A stretch of 29,179 nucleotides of DNA from a virus. This document shows positions 1-7,086 of this stretch, one piece after another. The notes beneath the pieces are model-generated. The model saw nothing but the letters and a program-made list of their open reading frames with translations, was not told the origin of the DNA and searched no databases. The position numbers and the translations under genes were made by a program. The stretch lies in IMG/VR virus record IMGVR_UViG_3300037843_000547, positions 1 through 29,179 of that record; one strand, given 5' to 3'. Positions within the stretch are counted from its first letter, which is position 1, and each line of letters begins with the position of its first letter.

Positions 1-2
1 GC

Positions 3-158
3 AGGCACCTGCTGTTCCTCTGCGACCGCTTCCACGGCTTCAGCCTCGGCGACTTTCTCATCATAGGCGGGATTGTCCTCTCCCCTTTGTTGCTTTGGTT
101 GTTCCGGCCTGAGGACGGCGCAAAGCTGCTTGATGGTAGATCAGTAAAAAACCCCTAA
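3..158 (+). CDS. C-terminal fragment of a membrane protein (partial at window edge)
   Basis: The frame is open from base 3 to the TAA at 156-158, giving about 51 residues, and the start lies outside the window. A hydrophobic stretch of about 18 residues (FLIIGGIVLSPLLLWLF) looks like one membrane-spanning segment, followed by a charged tail ending VKNP. Codon third positions are GC-rich like the neighbouring genes, which supports real coding. The family cannot be recognised from this fragment. Lying just before the tail-fibre region, it could be a holin-like or structural-region membrane protein, but that is a guess from position only. Confidence 0.55.
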   Translation, partial: RHLLFLCDRFHGFSLGDFLIIGGIVLSPLLLWLFRPEDGAKLLDGRSVKNP

Positions 159-222
159 ATCCAGCGATTTCCAACGACAAGTAGGTTCATTGACTTCGGT
201 TTCCTTTCCATAGGAGGAGACC

Positions 223-864
223 GTGCCGACCACCCTGCCCATCCCGAATCTGGTAGCGCCGGTTGCGACGCCGACCACGGCACCGCGATTCAGGAGTGCC
301 CTCTTGGCGGCGACCCCCAAACCTGGTTTGGTTCAGGAGGTTAGGGACCTCAGCCGCATCTATGCCGACATCGCCATGGAGTGGCGCGAGACAACGGACG
401 ACGAGTCGCGCTACCAATCAGCAGAGGAGAGGATAAGAGAACTCCTTTTGGGCGCGAAGGGTATCGCCGACCAGCTTTCCCGAAGGGACTTGCAGCGCGA
501 GGTTGAGTTTGCCTTCCACGACTTCGACACCGCCGTCCTCTACTCGGGGAGTGATCTCGCGATGACGAACATGTACATCAGCTATGCACTCCTCAAAATC
601 CACGGGATCATCGAGTCGGCGTCGCAAGAGGTCGGTAGGAAGTCCAAGCTGGGTTACGGCTACGACATCAGCGGCGAGGTCCAGCGCGGGGGCGGCACGA
701 GCGGCGAGGGCAGGCACCTTTGGGACACCGGCAATTCCCCGAAGCACGACCACACCCAGAACAATCCGGCAAATATGCTGATTGATGCTGAGGCGGAATC
801 GGATTACCCCGAGCTTGCCAAGTTCAAGCATAAAAGAGTCCACTGGCCGCCGAGGATTAGGTAA
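223..864 (+). CDS. Hypothetical protein upstream of tail fibre
   Basis: 213 residues. The GTG start at 223 is chosen because a strong Shine-Dalgarno (AGGAGGAG, 212-219) sits 3 bases before it. The first 35 residues are rich in Pro, Ala and Thr and probably disordered. The middle (about 40-135) is charged and predicted mostly helical, and the C-terminus is polar with Gly-rich and His-rich parts. There are no membrane segments or cysteine motifs. It ends 6 bases before the tail-fibre-like gene and so is probably co-transcribed with it, which suggests a virion or assembly role. I do not recognise the family. Confidence 0.8.
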   Translation: MPTTLPIPNLVAPVATPTTAPRFRSALLAATPKPGLVQEVRDLSRIYADIAMEWRETTDDESRYQSAEERIRELLLGAKGIADQLSRRDLQREVEFAFHDFDTAVLYSGSDLAMTNMYISYALLKIHGIIESASQEVGRKSKLGYGYDISGEVQRGGGTSGEGRHLWDTGNSPKHDHTQNNPANMLIDAEAESDYPELAKFKHKRVHWPPRIR

Positions 865-870
865 AATAAT

Positions 871-2922
871 ATGGCCCCTGTCCAGATTTGTGTGTTCAAC
901 CCAGTCACGACGTTCATCGACCAAGTGACGGCGGCGTCCGTCGGGCCAGGCATCGCCGGGCAGCCCGTGGTTCTCAACTCGCTGGGTTTCCTAGACTCGT
1001 CCCTTTTCGGTCAAGGCGTCATCGCCACTGCGGGGCAGAACCTCAGCCCCGGAAACCTTGTCAACTTGTACAGTCAGTCCGGAACGCTCCACGCTCAACT
1101 CGCCTATGCTGCCGATGCGGGGACGGCACCGTCCGGTGCTGCCTACCCGCGCCCGGCATCGGGTTTCGTGTCGTCCCAGATTTTCACCGGGGGCACCGGC
1201 GCTGTGTCATTCATCGGCACATTCGTCTACATCGACGGGAACGCCGAGTTCGGCGTTAACGACATCGGCACTATCGTGTTCCTGTCGCCGGTCACGCCGG
1301 GCGGCGTCACCAAGACCGCGCCGACTGTGGGAAGCCCGCCACCCGGTCAGCTTGACCAGTCGGTCGGCTACGTCGTCGGCTTCGCCGCGCCGAACAAGGT
1401 CACCGTCGCCTTCAGCGCGGCGTTCCTCGATTTCACGCAGATCAACGGAATCCTTCCGATCAGCAAGGGCGGCACAAACGCCGTGACAGCGCCCGCCGCG
1501 CTGATCAACCTCATCGGCGGTTCGCCCGCCTCGGGCGACGCGTTGGTCTGGAATGGCACTGCGTGGGTTCCGGACGTCCTCCCGGTCATTGGGGGAGGCA
1601 CCGGAGCGACGACGGGTGCTGCGGCTCTCATCAACCTCATCGGCGGCTCGCCCGCGTCGGGTGACGCACTGGTCTGGAGCGGCACCGCGTGGGTTCCAAG
1701 CGCAAGCTCCGCGATCACAGGCACCATCACAGCGGGGCAAGTGGCGTTCGGCGCGGCGACCGCGAACACGATTTCTGGGAGCGCGAATTTCACGTTTAAT
1801 TCCGGCAATGTCACACTTACGGGCGGACAAGTCCTCGTCCCATCAGGCTCCGTCAGCGCTCCGTCCTACACATTCACCGGCACCTCGGGCATGTACCCGC
1901 AGTCAGGAGTCGGGTCTCCTCCCGCTCGCGGCATCGGCTTCGCGATAGAGGGCGTCAATGCATTCTCCATCTACGACAACGAGGTGATCGTCCCCACGTC
2001 ACTCGCTGTCAACGGGGCCGAGACCATTACCACCCCGGACGGCGTCGTGCAACTCAACCTCGTCAACAGTGGTGCCCCCGCCGGAAACTACCTGCGGCTG
2101 AAGTGCGACGGATCGGGGCAAGGCTCGATCCAGAGCGCCATCGGCGGACCGGGCGTTAGCTGCGAAATAGACTTCAACTCGGGGGCGCTTCTGGCTCTGA
2201 CAGGCTCGGGAGTGGTCATAACCACCGACACCGATGTCGCATTCAAAGTCAACGGCTCGCCGAACCCCGCGTTCGACCTCATCTGCTCGGACGCTGTCCT
2301 CACTATCGGTGGACCCCACACGGTGCTGTCGATGCTCGGCGCGTCGGGGGTCCTGCAACTGAACGGGCAGGTCTCTGGCTCGGCGAGCATCAGCGTCGCC
2401 AGCGCGGCGGGAACTCCGGCTACGCTTCTGCTGCCCATTACGACAGGTTTGGCAAGCCAAGCCCTGGTCACGGACGGAAACAACCCGCAGCAGACAAGCT
2501 GGGGCAACCCCATCTTCACCTCGGGTTCCGCTGGTGCGCCCTCTATCGCGTTCATCGGCGCGGCGGGCACGGGCATGTACCTGCTGTCTACCATAGGCTC
2601 CCCGCCATCCTTCGAGCTTGGCATCTCGGTCAACGGAGTGCTCCAGTTCGCGGTTGAGGATGACGGAGTCGCGGTCACGGGGCACCTGAACACCTCGGCA
2701 GCAAACGGAGACCTGAGCGGAAACATTTCATCCGTAGGCGGAACCACCGTGTCCAAGGTGTTCGCGGTATCATTTACTCAGACGCCTGTGGTTGTCGTGA
2801 CCCCGACCACGAATGCCGGTGCTTTCTACCTCTCTTCGGTCTCAAACACGGGGTTCACGGTCACTTACGCCAACACGGGTGCGCAGACATTTAATTACAT
2901 GGTCATCGGTAATCCGAACTGA
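871..2922 (+). CDS. Tail fibre-like protein with repeated modules
   Basis: 683 residues, rich in Gly, Ser, Thr, Ala, Val and almost free of Cys. Residues about 195-276 hold two near-identical units (ISKGGTN / IGGGTGATTG, then LINLIGGSPASGDALVW and GTAWVP), a pattern common in phage tail fibres. Two further related modules, near residues 325-380 and 550-605, share APS-(Y/I)-(T/A)F, GMY and GSPP elements followed by an FAIEGVNAF or ISVNGVLQFAV-like strand. The C-terminal 80 residues form a beta-rich end domain (SFTQTPVVVVTPTTNAG) resembling fibre tips that bind receptors. The ATG at 871 is 6 bases after the previous stop; the Shine-Dalgarno is weak. Likely role: host recognition at the tail. 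The exact receptor is unknown. Confidence 0.85.
   Translation: MAPVQICVFNPVTTFIDQVTAASVGPGIAGQPVVLNSLGFLDSSLFGQGVIATAGQNLSPGNLVNLYSQSGTLHAQLAYAADAGTAPSGAAYPRPASGFVSSQIFTGGTGAVSFIGTFVYIDGNAEFGVNDIGTIVFLSPVTPGGVTKTAPTVGSPPPGQLDQSVGYVVGFAAPNKVTVAFSAAFLDFTQINGILPISKGGTNAVTAPAALINLIGGSPASGDALVWNGTAWVPDVLPVIGGGTGATTGAAALINLIGGSPASGDALVWSGTAWVPSASSAITGTITAGQVAFGAATANTISGSANFTFNSGNVTLTGGQVLVPSGSVSAPSYTFTGTSGMYPQSGVGSPPARGIGFAIEGVNAFSIYDNEVIVPTSLAVNGAETITTPDGVVQLNLVNSGAPAGNYLRLKCDGSGQGSIQSAIGGPGVSCEIDFNSGALLALTGSGVVITTDTDVAFKVNGSPNPAFDLICSDAVLTIGGPHTVLSMLGASGVLQLNGQVSGSASISVASAAGTPATLLLPITTGLASQALVTDGNNPQQTSWGNPIFTSGSAGAPSIAFIGAAGTGMYLLSTIGSPPSFELGISVNGVLQFAVEDDGVAVTGHLNTSAANGDLSGNISSVGGTTVSKVFAVSFTQTPVVVVTPTTNAGAFYLSSVSNTGFTVTYANTGAQTFNYMVIGNPN
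1501..1698 (+). repeat. Direct repeat inside tail fibre gene (two 72-base copies)
   Basis: Copies at 1501-1572 and 1627-1698 encode 24-residue segments that differ at one residue (WNGTAWVP versus WSGTAWVP). Related but more diverged sequence precedes each, giving a 42-residue period. The copies differ mainly at third codon positions, so the duplication is old and protein sequence is being conserved. Confidence 0.85.
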
Positions 2923-2929
2923 TCCTGTA

Positions 2930-2936
2930 GTATTAT
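2930..2936 (+). promoter_or_regulatory. GTATTA-type -10-like element after the tail fibre gene
   Basis: GTATTAT, preceded by TA, lies 8 bases after the tail-fibre stop codon. It matches the element found upstream of several other genes here. No start codon follows closely: the next gene begins at 3054. A transcript starting near 2943 would therefore carry a leader of about 110 bases that runs through the second element at 3032. No convincing -35 sequence is seen. Confidence 0.5.
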
Positions 2937-3031
2937 GTCTTAGGGCGCAATTCGTCGGGTTTTGACCCCTAATTAAACGCAAAGTGCTGAAAACAAAAGG
3001 TGTACAACTGGACGTTTTCGCCCATCTCCTT

Positions 3032-3038
3032 GTATACT
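3032..3038 (+). promoter_or_regulatory. GTATACT -10-like element before helicase gene
   Basis: TGTATACTA stands 15 bases before the GTG start, and the GGAGGG Shine-Dalgarno lies between them at 3045-3050. Nearly the same arrangement (TGTATACTA, then GGATGGAGG) occurs before the gene at 5469. A weak -35-like TGGACG lies at 3009-3014 with an 18-base spacer. If used as a -10, the mRNA would begin almost at the Shine-Dalgarno. Confidence 0.5.
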
Positions 3039-3053
3039 AGGGGTGGAGGGAAC

Positions 3054-4751
3054 GTGGCAGACAGCATAGTCCAGATCGAACCCACCAAAAACCTCACAAC
3101 AGAGCGTTCGACCAACCTGCGCGACCATTTTCCGTTCGCCGAGGTGCGCGGCAACCAAGGCCCTACGCTCGACAAGCTGGCGAAGTGGAACCAGTCTTCT
3201 GAAAAATTCTTTATCCTAGAGGGCCCGACGGGCTTCGGCAAGTCGCCTGTTGACATCTGCGAGGCGTCTTATGCGAAGACAATGCCAAGCTACGGGCAGT
3301 ACCAACCGGGCGCGTATATCCTGACCCCGCAGAAGACCCTCGCCGAGCAGTACATGCGCGACTTCTCCTCGATGGGATTGGTCGAACTGAAGGGCCGCTC
3401 TAACTACCCGTGCAGTAAGTGGACTCAGATCACCGGGGAGCCGGTGGACTGCGAAGTGGGCGCGGCTCTCGACGAGTCGGAAGAAGAAAAGTGCGGCTGC
3501 TGCCCATATCGCATCGACAAAGACATCTTTATGTCGAAGCCCTTTGGCACGACGAATTTCGCGTACTACCTGAACGAGACGAACCACGCCGGGCAGTTGC
3601 AGAACCGCAACATGCTGATATTGGACGAGGGGCACAACACCGAAGACCAGATTCTTTCCCTGACCGACACGATCATCAAGCAAAGCCGCTGCGACGATTA
3701 CGGTGCTGGCAAATTGCCTGTCTTCGACTCTGGTGATAACGAGAAAGTCCTGATGTGGCTCGACAACACGTTCGTCCCCGCCGCGAACGCTCACTATAGC
3801 AAGCTGGCGAAGTCCTTCCGTGAAGCACGCGACGAGGATCGTGTCAAGATTCTGCGCAAGCAGAAGGCTTTGGAGAAGTTCCTTGTACGCATCAACATGT
3901 TCCGCAACTCCGCCGATCCCGGCGAATGGTTCGCATGGTCCGACGTGCAGGAATACAGGGGCAAGGTCACCGGAACGGGCGATCTGTACATCAAGCCGCT
4001 CACTGCCCGGCTCTTCGCCGACAGCATGCTTTTTTCGAAGGCGCAGAAGGTGCTGATCACTTCCGCGACTATCCTCGATTTCGAGACATTCATGCGTAAC
4101 CTCGGCATCGCCCGAGATGACGCGCAGATTCTCGCCGTCGATTCCGAGTTCCCTGTTGAGAACCGTCCGATCTTCTACCGCCCTTGCGGCAGCATGTCGT
4201 ACAACAACGGCCGCAAGAGCGACCACATCGACAGGACGCTGCCCCTGATGGCGGTCGAGATCGAGGCGCTGCTCACCCGCTACATCGCGAAGAAGGGCAT
4301 CATCCACACCAACAGCTATAAGGTGAACAGGTACATCGTGAATTATCTGATGAGCACGAGCCACGCCTTCCGCATCATCACGCACGATAACTCGAAGGGC
4401 GCACGCGAGGCGGCACAAGCACAGCATATGACTTCCAAGGAGCCGACTGTGCTTATCTCGCCTTCCATGACCGAGGGCCTGGACCTGAAAGACGACCTCA
4501 GCCGCTTCCAGATCGTCTGCAAGGTCCCGTATCCGGCGCTAGACCCCTACGTCCGCGCACGCATGAAGCGAGACCCTAGTTGGTATTCTTGGCAGACGGG
4601 GCTAAAGCTGGTGCAGGGCACGGGGCGCAGCATCCGTAGCAAGATCGACCGCGCTCACACCTACATCCTTGACTCCGATTTTGCCGATTTCATCCAGAGG
4701 AATAACCGCACGATGCCAAAATGGTGGGTAGATTCCATCATTTGGGGGTAG
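3054..4751 (+). CDS. XPD/DinG-type superfamily 2 DNA helicase with Fe-S-like cysteines
   Basis: 565 residues from GTG 3054, preferred over ATG 3000 because GGAGGG lies 3 bases upstream and the upstream codons overlap a promoter-like element. Walker A is GPTGFGKS (57-64). The Walker B/motif II is LDEGHN, with DEGH at 191-194 where DEAH is usual. Motif III-like TSATI and motif VI QGTGRSIR (521-528) are present. Between motifs Ia and II, Cys at about 120, 133, 147, 149 and 150 occupy the place of the 4Fe-4S cluster of XPD/DinG helicases. These unwind DNA 5' to 3' using ATP. In a phage it probably serves replication or recombination. Its last 14 bases overlap the convergent GIY-YIG gene. Confidence 0.88.
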   Translation: MADSIVQIEPTKNLTTERSTNLRDHFPFAEVRGNQGPTLDKLAKWNQSSEKFFILEGPTGFGKSPVDICEASYAKTMPSYGQYQPGAYILTPQKTLAEQYMRDFSSMGLVELKGRSNYPCSKWTQITGEPVDCEVGAALDESEEEKCGCCPYRIDKDIFMSKPFGTTNFAYYLNETNHAGQLQNRNMLILDEGHNTEDQILSLTDTIIKQSRCDDYGAGKLPVFDSGDNEKVLMWLDNTFVPAANAHYSKLAKSFREARDEDRVKILRKQKALEKFLVRINMFRNSADPGEWFAWSDVQEYRGKVTGTGDLYIKPLTARLFADSMLFSKAQKVLITSATILDFETFMRNLGIARDDAQILAVDSEFPVENRPIFYRPCGSMSYNNGRKSDHIDRTLPLMAVEIEALLTRYIAKKGIIHTNSYKVNRYIVNYLMSTSHAFRIITHDNSKGAREAAQAQHMTSKEPTVLISPSMTEGLDLKDDLSRFQIVCKVPYPALDPYVRARMKRDPSWYSWQTGLKLVQGTGRSIRSKIDRAHTYILDSDFADFIQRNNRTMPKWWVDSIIWG

Positions 4752-5331
4752 CTCGTCTACTCACAGATATTTTTCCTTTGTGAGCCGCAGACAGTACCCT
4801 ACCTTCTATGCTTTTGGAAAGACGGCGGCAAAACTCAGCTTTTGGGATAGCCTGTTTCCCGGCAGCTAATCGTATCTGAGCGGCGTGTTTTTGCTCAGGT
4901 GTCCATACCCGTCTTCGATTGGCCTCAGCAACGGATGTAGCAACTGCGGTTTTCCACTTGTTGCGAAGTGTTGAGTCTGTCTTGATGCGGCTGTGGAGCT
5001 TTTTTATGTTCTTGACGCTTCGCCGCTTCGTGATTTCTGGCTGAGCGTTGATCCAATCGAATCCTCCGTTACCGCCCTGCCGCAGATTGTAACAAAACAG
5101 GTCAGCCTTCGCCGCCTCAACTAGCTCAAACTCTTTGGCGAACGCCTCCGCACTCGTGTTGAAGATGAAGAGAACGTCTTTTTTGAAGTTAGCTCTACCG
5201 CGCTTGGCTACAGCCCGCATAAATAGCTTGCCAGACCCAAGGTACGAATCGTTGGGGTTGTTCGTTTTGTGAACGCCGATATAGTAGCGTCCGTTGGTGA
5301 AATCTGTTGTTTTGTAGACGGTATAAAGCAT
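4738..5331 (-). CDS. GIY-YIG homing endonuclease
   Basis: 197 residues on the minus strand, the only minus-strand gene supported here. The N-terminus reads YTVYKTT then YYIGVHKT, the GIY-YIG signature in its phage form, followed by a Glu-bearing helix (EFELVEAAKAD) and YNLRQGGNGGF, typical of free-standing phage enzymes. The C-terminal half is basic and probably binds DNA. The Shine-Dalgarno GAGGG (complement of 5336-5340) lies 4 bases before ATG 5331. It sits convergently after the helicase and overlaps its 3' end by 14 bases. Base composition is more AT-rich than its neighbours. Such genes spread by cutting alleles that lack them and being copied in by repair. Confidence 0.88.
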   Translation of the reverse strand: MLYTVYKTTDFTNGRYYIGVHKTNNPNDSYLGSGKLFMRAVAKRGRANFKKDVLFIFNTSAEAFAKEFELVEAAKADLFCYNLRQGGNGGFDWINAQPEITKRRSVKNIKKLHSRIKTDSTLRNKWKTAVATSVAEANRRRVWTPEQKHAAQIRLAAGKQAIPKAEFCRRLSKSIEGRVLSAAHKGKISVSRRATPK

Positions 5332-5445
5332 TGTTCCCTCTACATAGAGAGGTTGAAAGCCATATTAAGTACCAATGGCAGACTTTAATAGGGTAAGTAG
5401 TTGAAAAAACGATACTTGCTAGTGGACAAAATACCATCATCGGCT

Positions 5446-5452
5446 GTATACT
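5446..5452 (+). promoter_or_regulatory. GTATACT -10-like element before gene at 5469
   Basis: TGTATACTA followed by CGGATGGAGG copies the arrangement before the helicase gene (TGTATACTA, GGGGTGGAGG). The distance to the start codon is 16 bases. No clear -35 box is seen. It lies in the 137-base gap between the divergently oriented GIY-YIG gene and the gene at 5469, so it would restart transcription after the homing gene. Confidence 0.55.
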
Positions 5453-5468
5453 ACGGATGGAGGCAACG

Positions 5469-6107
5469 ATGATCAAAGCATTTGACAAGCAAAACCTGAA
5501 AACGCTTCGAGCCGACATCGACGCCGCGTTCAGAATCATCAGCCAAAAGCACGGTGTCTCGTTGTCTATTGGCACCATCCGCTATGACCCCACTGCCAAC
5601 ACGGCAACTGCCCGGCTCACGATGGTCGCCACGGGCGATGCGAACACCGCCACCGATCCCCGCGCCGTCGCCGCTGCTAAGGCACAAGCCGAGTTCAAAA
5701 TTTTTGCTTCGTCCTTCGGACTCAAGCCCGAGCAGTACGACGCGATCTTCAAGGCTGGCGGCAACACCTACAAGTTGGTTGGTTTGAACCCTCGCGCCCG
5801 AAAGAATCCTATTCACGGCACCGACGTCCGTACCGGCAAGACCTACATTTTCCCCGAGCGCGTCATTGCTTCGCTCCAAAGCGCCGAGCACAAGAAGCTT
5901 TTCGGCATCGGAACGCCCGTGTCTGGCATGTGCTCGAACGACAACGCCTACGACGAGAAGTTCAACCCTATTGGCAAGTGCAACCGTCCGGCGACCACGA
6001 CCCGCACAGACGGCTTTCCTGTTCGGACGCAATCTTATTGCGAACAGTGCGCCAGCATAATCGACGAGGCGCGTGCGGAAGCGCGTGCAGAAGCGCGGAT
6101 GTCCTGA
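5469..6107 (+). CDS. Conserved-looking hypothetical protein with C-terminal Cys cluster
   Basis: 212 residues. ATG 5469 is chosen over ATG 5457 because GGAGG (5459-5463) lies 5 bases upstream of it. The N-terminal 130 residues mix helices and strands (DIDAAFRIISQKHG, IGTIRYDP). The C-terminal part has four cysteines (SGMC, IGKC and YCEQC) spaced like a zinc ribbon, then an Arg-Glu-Ala repeat tail (ARAEARAEARMS). I do not recognise the family. It has its own candidate promoter and heads a run of small genes ending at the terminator at 6468-6503. A nucleic-acid-binding role is possible from the Cys pairs, but unproven. Confidence 0.75.
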   Translation: MIKAFDKQNLKTLRADIDAAFRIISQKHGVSLSIGTIRYDPTANTATARLTMVATGDANTATDPRAVAAAKAQAEFKIFASSFGLKPEQYDAIFKAGGNTYKLVGLNPRARKNPIHGTDVRTGKTYIFPERVIASLQSAEHKKLFGIGTPVSGMCSNDNAYDEKFNPIGKCNRPATTTRTDGFPVRTQSYCEQCASIIDEARAEARAEARMS

Positions 6108-6220
6108 TGCGCGACTTGGACGTAGCGTCGGGAGTCTCCCTTTACGTGTTCTTTTGCGCCTGCCTGTTCGCGGCGTATTTCGCCGCCAGGCTGATAGCGT
6201 CGCGTCGCCAGACCAAGTAG
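6107..6220 (+). CDS. Small single-pass membrane protein (37 aa)
   Basis: The ATG at 6107 overlaps the previous stop by one base (TGATG). The product is a short polar N-terminus, one hydrophobic helix (VSLYVFFCACLFAAYFAA) and a positively charged tail (RLIASRRQTK), which predicts N-out, C-in topology. No family is recognisable at this length. Tight coupling to the upstream gene supports real translation; there is no obvious Shine-Dalgarno. Confidence 0.55.
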   Translation: MRDLDVASGVSLYVFFCACLFAAYFAARLIASRRQTK

Positions 6221-6231
6221 AGAAGCGAACA

Positions 6232-6444
6232 ATGACGGACAACTACAAATCGGAGAATTTGCGCTGGCGGGTCATCCACCCCACCGAGCGCCGTATCCGC
6301 GACCTCTCCCTCGCCCCGAAGCGCCGGGTAACCGACGCCAAGGCGGTCAAAGCGGAGAAGGTTGACCGTGTCAGCCTGCGAGAACTGGAACTGCTTGACC
6401 TGATCGACGGGCACATCGCTCGGCTCCGCGACAACAAAGATTGA
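6232..6444 (+). CDS. Small basic hypothetical protein (70 aa)
   Basis: ATG 6232 follows the previous stop by 11 bases, with a weak Shine-Dalgarno (AGAGAAG). The product is highly charged, with many Arg and Lys in the first 50 residues and a helical end (LRELELLDLIDGHIARLRDNKD). No cysteines or membrane segments. It is the last gene before a strong terminator, so it closes the unit starting at 5469. Function is unknown; the charge pattern would fit a small nucleic-acid-binding or regulatory protein. Confidence 0.65.
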   Translation: MTDNYKSENLRWRVIHPTERRIRDLSLAPKRRVTDAKAVKAEKVDRVSLRELELLDLIDGHIARLRDNKD

Positions 6445-6467
6445 GTTTACCCTGCGTTACCTCCACT

Positions 6468-6503
6468 GAGCGCTCCGGTCTAAGAGCCGGGGCGCTCTTT
6501 TTT
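6468..6503 (+). terminator. Rho-independent terminator
   Basis: Stem GAGCGC-T-CCGG (6468-6478) pairs with CCGG-G-GCGCTC (6487-6497): 11 pairs including one G-U, an 8-base loop, then six T. It ends the unit of genes 5469-6444. The next promoter-like element begins only 2 bases after the T run. Confidence 0.9.
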
Positions 6504-6505
6504 GC

Positions 6506-6512
6506 GTATTAG
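6506..6512 (+). promoter_or_regulatory. GTATTA element directly before a start codon
   Basis: GTATTAG follows the terminator T run by 2 bases. If TATTAG is the -10, it ends 6 bases before ATG 6519. There is no Shine-Dalgarno in the gap, so the mRNA would begin at or next to the start codon. The position of a -35 would fall inside the terminator hairpin and does not match one. Confidence 0.6.
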
Positions 6513-6518
6513 ACCTGC

Positions 6519-6842
6519 ATGCTGACCCACCGCCAGCGCAAACGGCTCCCGAAGCCCAAGGACATAGCCCTGATGTGGCGTGCCCTACAAGGCTCCGTGC
6601 CCATGCACGCAAAGCCGTGCCACGGCCTGCGCGAGTCGTACCGGGGGGTTGTCAACTACAGAATCGCATCGTCCACCAACGATAAGCAGTGGACGGTGGA
6701 TGTCTATCGCGGCGAGTACTTTGTGGTCACCGCACGCGGCTTTACTCAACCCTGCCCTTCCGTTCCTTCTGCTATCGGACATCTGAGACGTATGTTAGGA
6801 TTGAAGGATGTACATCGAACGAATACCAAAGCACGTCCCTAA
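6519..6842 (+). CDS. Hypothetical protein, probable leaderless start
   Basis: 107 residues. The N-terminus is basic (HRQRKRLPKPKD). The middle reads like a short beta-rich fold (NYRIASS, WTVDVYRGEYFVVTARGF). No known motif is recognised. No Shine-Dalgarno precedes ATG 6519, but a GTATTA element ends 7 bases before it, so a leaderless message is likely. The 3' end overlaps the next gene by 35 bases. It starts a new unit after the terminator. Confidence 0.68.
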   Translation: MLTHRQRKRLPKPKDIALMWRALQGSVPMHAKPCHGLRESYRGVVNYRIASSTNDKQWTVDVYRGEYFVVTARGFTQPCPSVPSAIGHLRRMLGLKDVHRTNTKARP

Positions 6843-7086
6843 AGAGATGCTGCCCGGCCTGAAGATGGGCACGTTGGTCAAGACCCGTCTCAACGATTAC
6901 TCGCAGGAAAATGACAGCTTTGAGTCAAGGCCTCTCCCGGCTGGCTCTGTGGGCAGGGTGAAGAGGATTTGGGATTTTGGCCCGCTCGCTGGGCGCGGCG
7001 GTCGCCGCTTCTACTGCGAGGTCAAGTTCGAGGGGCATCCCGTCACCAGTTTCTACTCGGAAGAGCTTGCCAAGGTGCGCGTCTGA
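6808..7086 (+). CDS. Hypothetical protein, possible small beta-barrel
   Basis: 92 residues. Strand-like segments (TLVKTRLNDY, GSVGRVKRIWDFG, FYCEVKFEG, TSFYSEELAKVRV) resemble small SH3-like barrels seen in short phage proteins, but no family can be named. The start overlaps the previous gene by 35 bases. AGG bases at 6797-6799 and 6805-6807 give a poor Shine-Dalgarno. It ends in a TGATG junction with the next gene. Confidence 0.7.
   Translation: MYIERIPKHVPKEMLPGLKMGTLVKTRLNDYSQENDSFESRPLPAGSVGRVKRIWDFGPLAGRGGRRFYCEVKFEGHPVTSFYSEELAKVRV

Noticed and set aside
1501-1698. Possible CRISPR-like repeat
   Set aside because: Only two copies, no regular spacers, and they code for tail-fibre modules.
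3216-4427. 403-residue minus-strand frame across the helicase gene
   Set aside because: Shadow of a gene with complete helicase motifs; no start signals or domains.
4761-4786. CTCACA...TGTGAG hairpin after the helicase stop as a terminator
   Set aside because: Only six pairs with a 13-base loop, no T run after it, and it lies inside the coding part of the convergent GIY-YIG gene.
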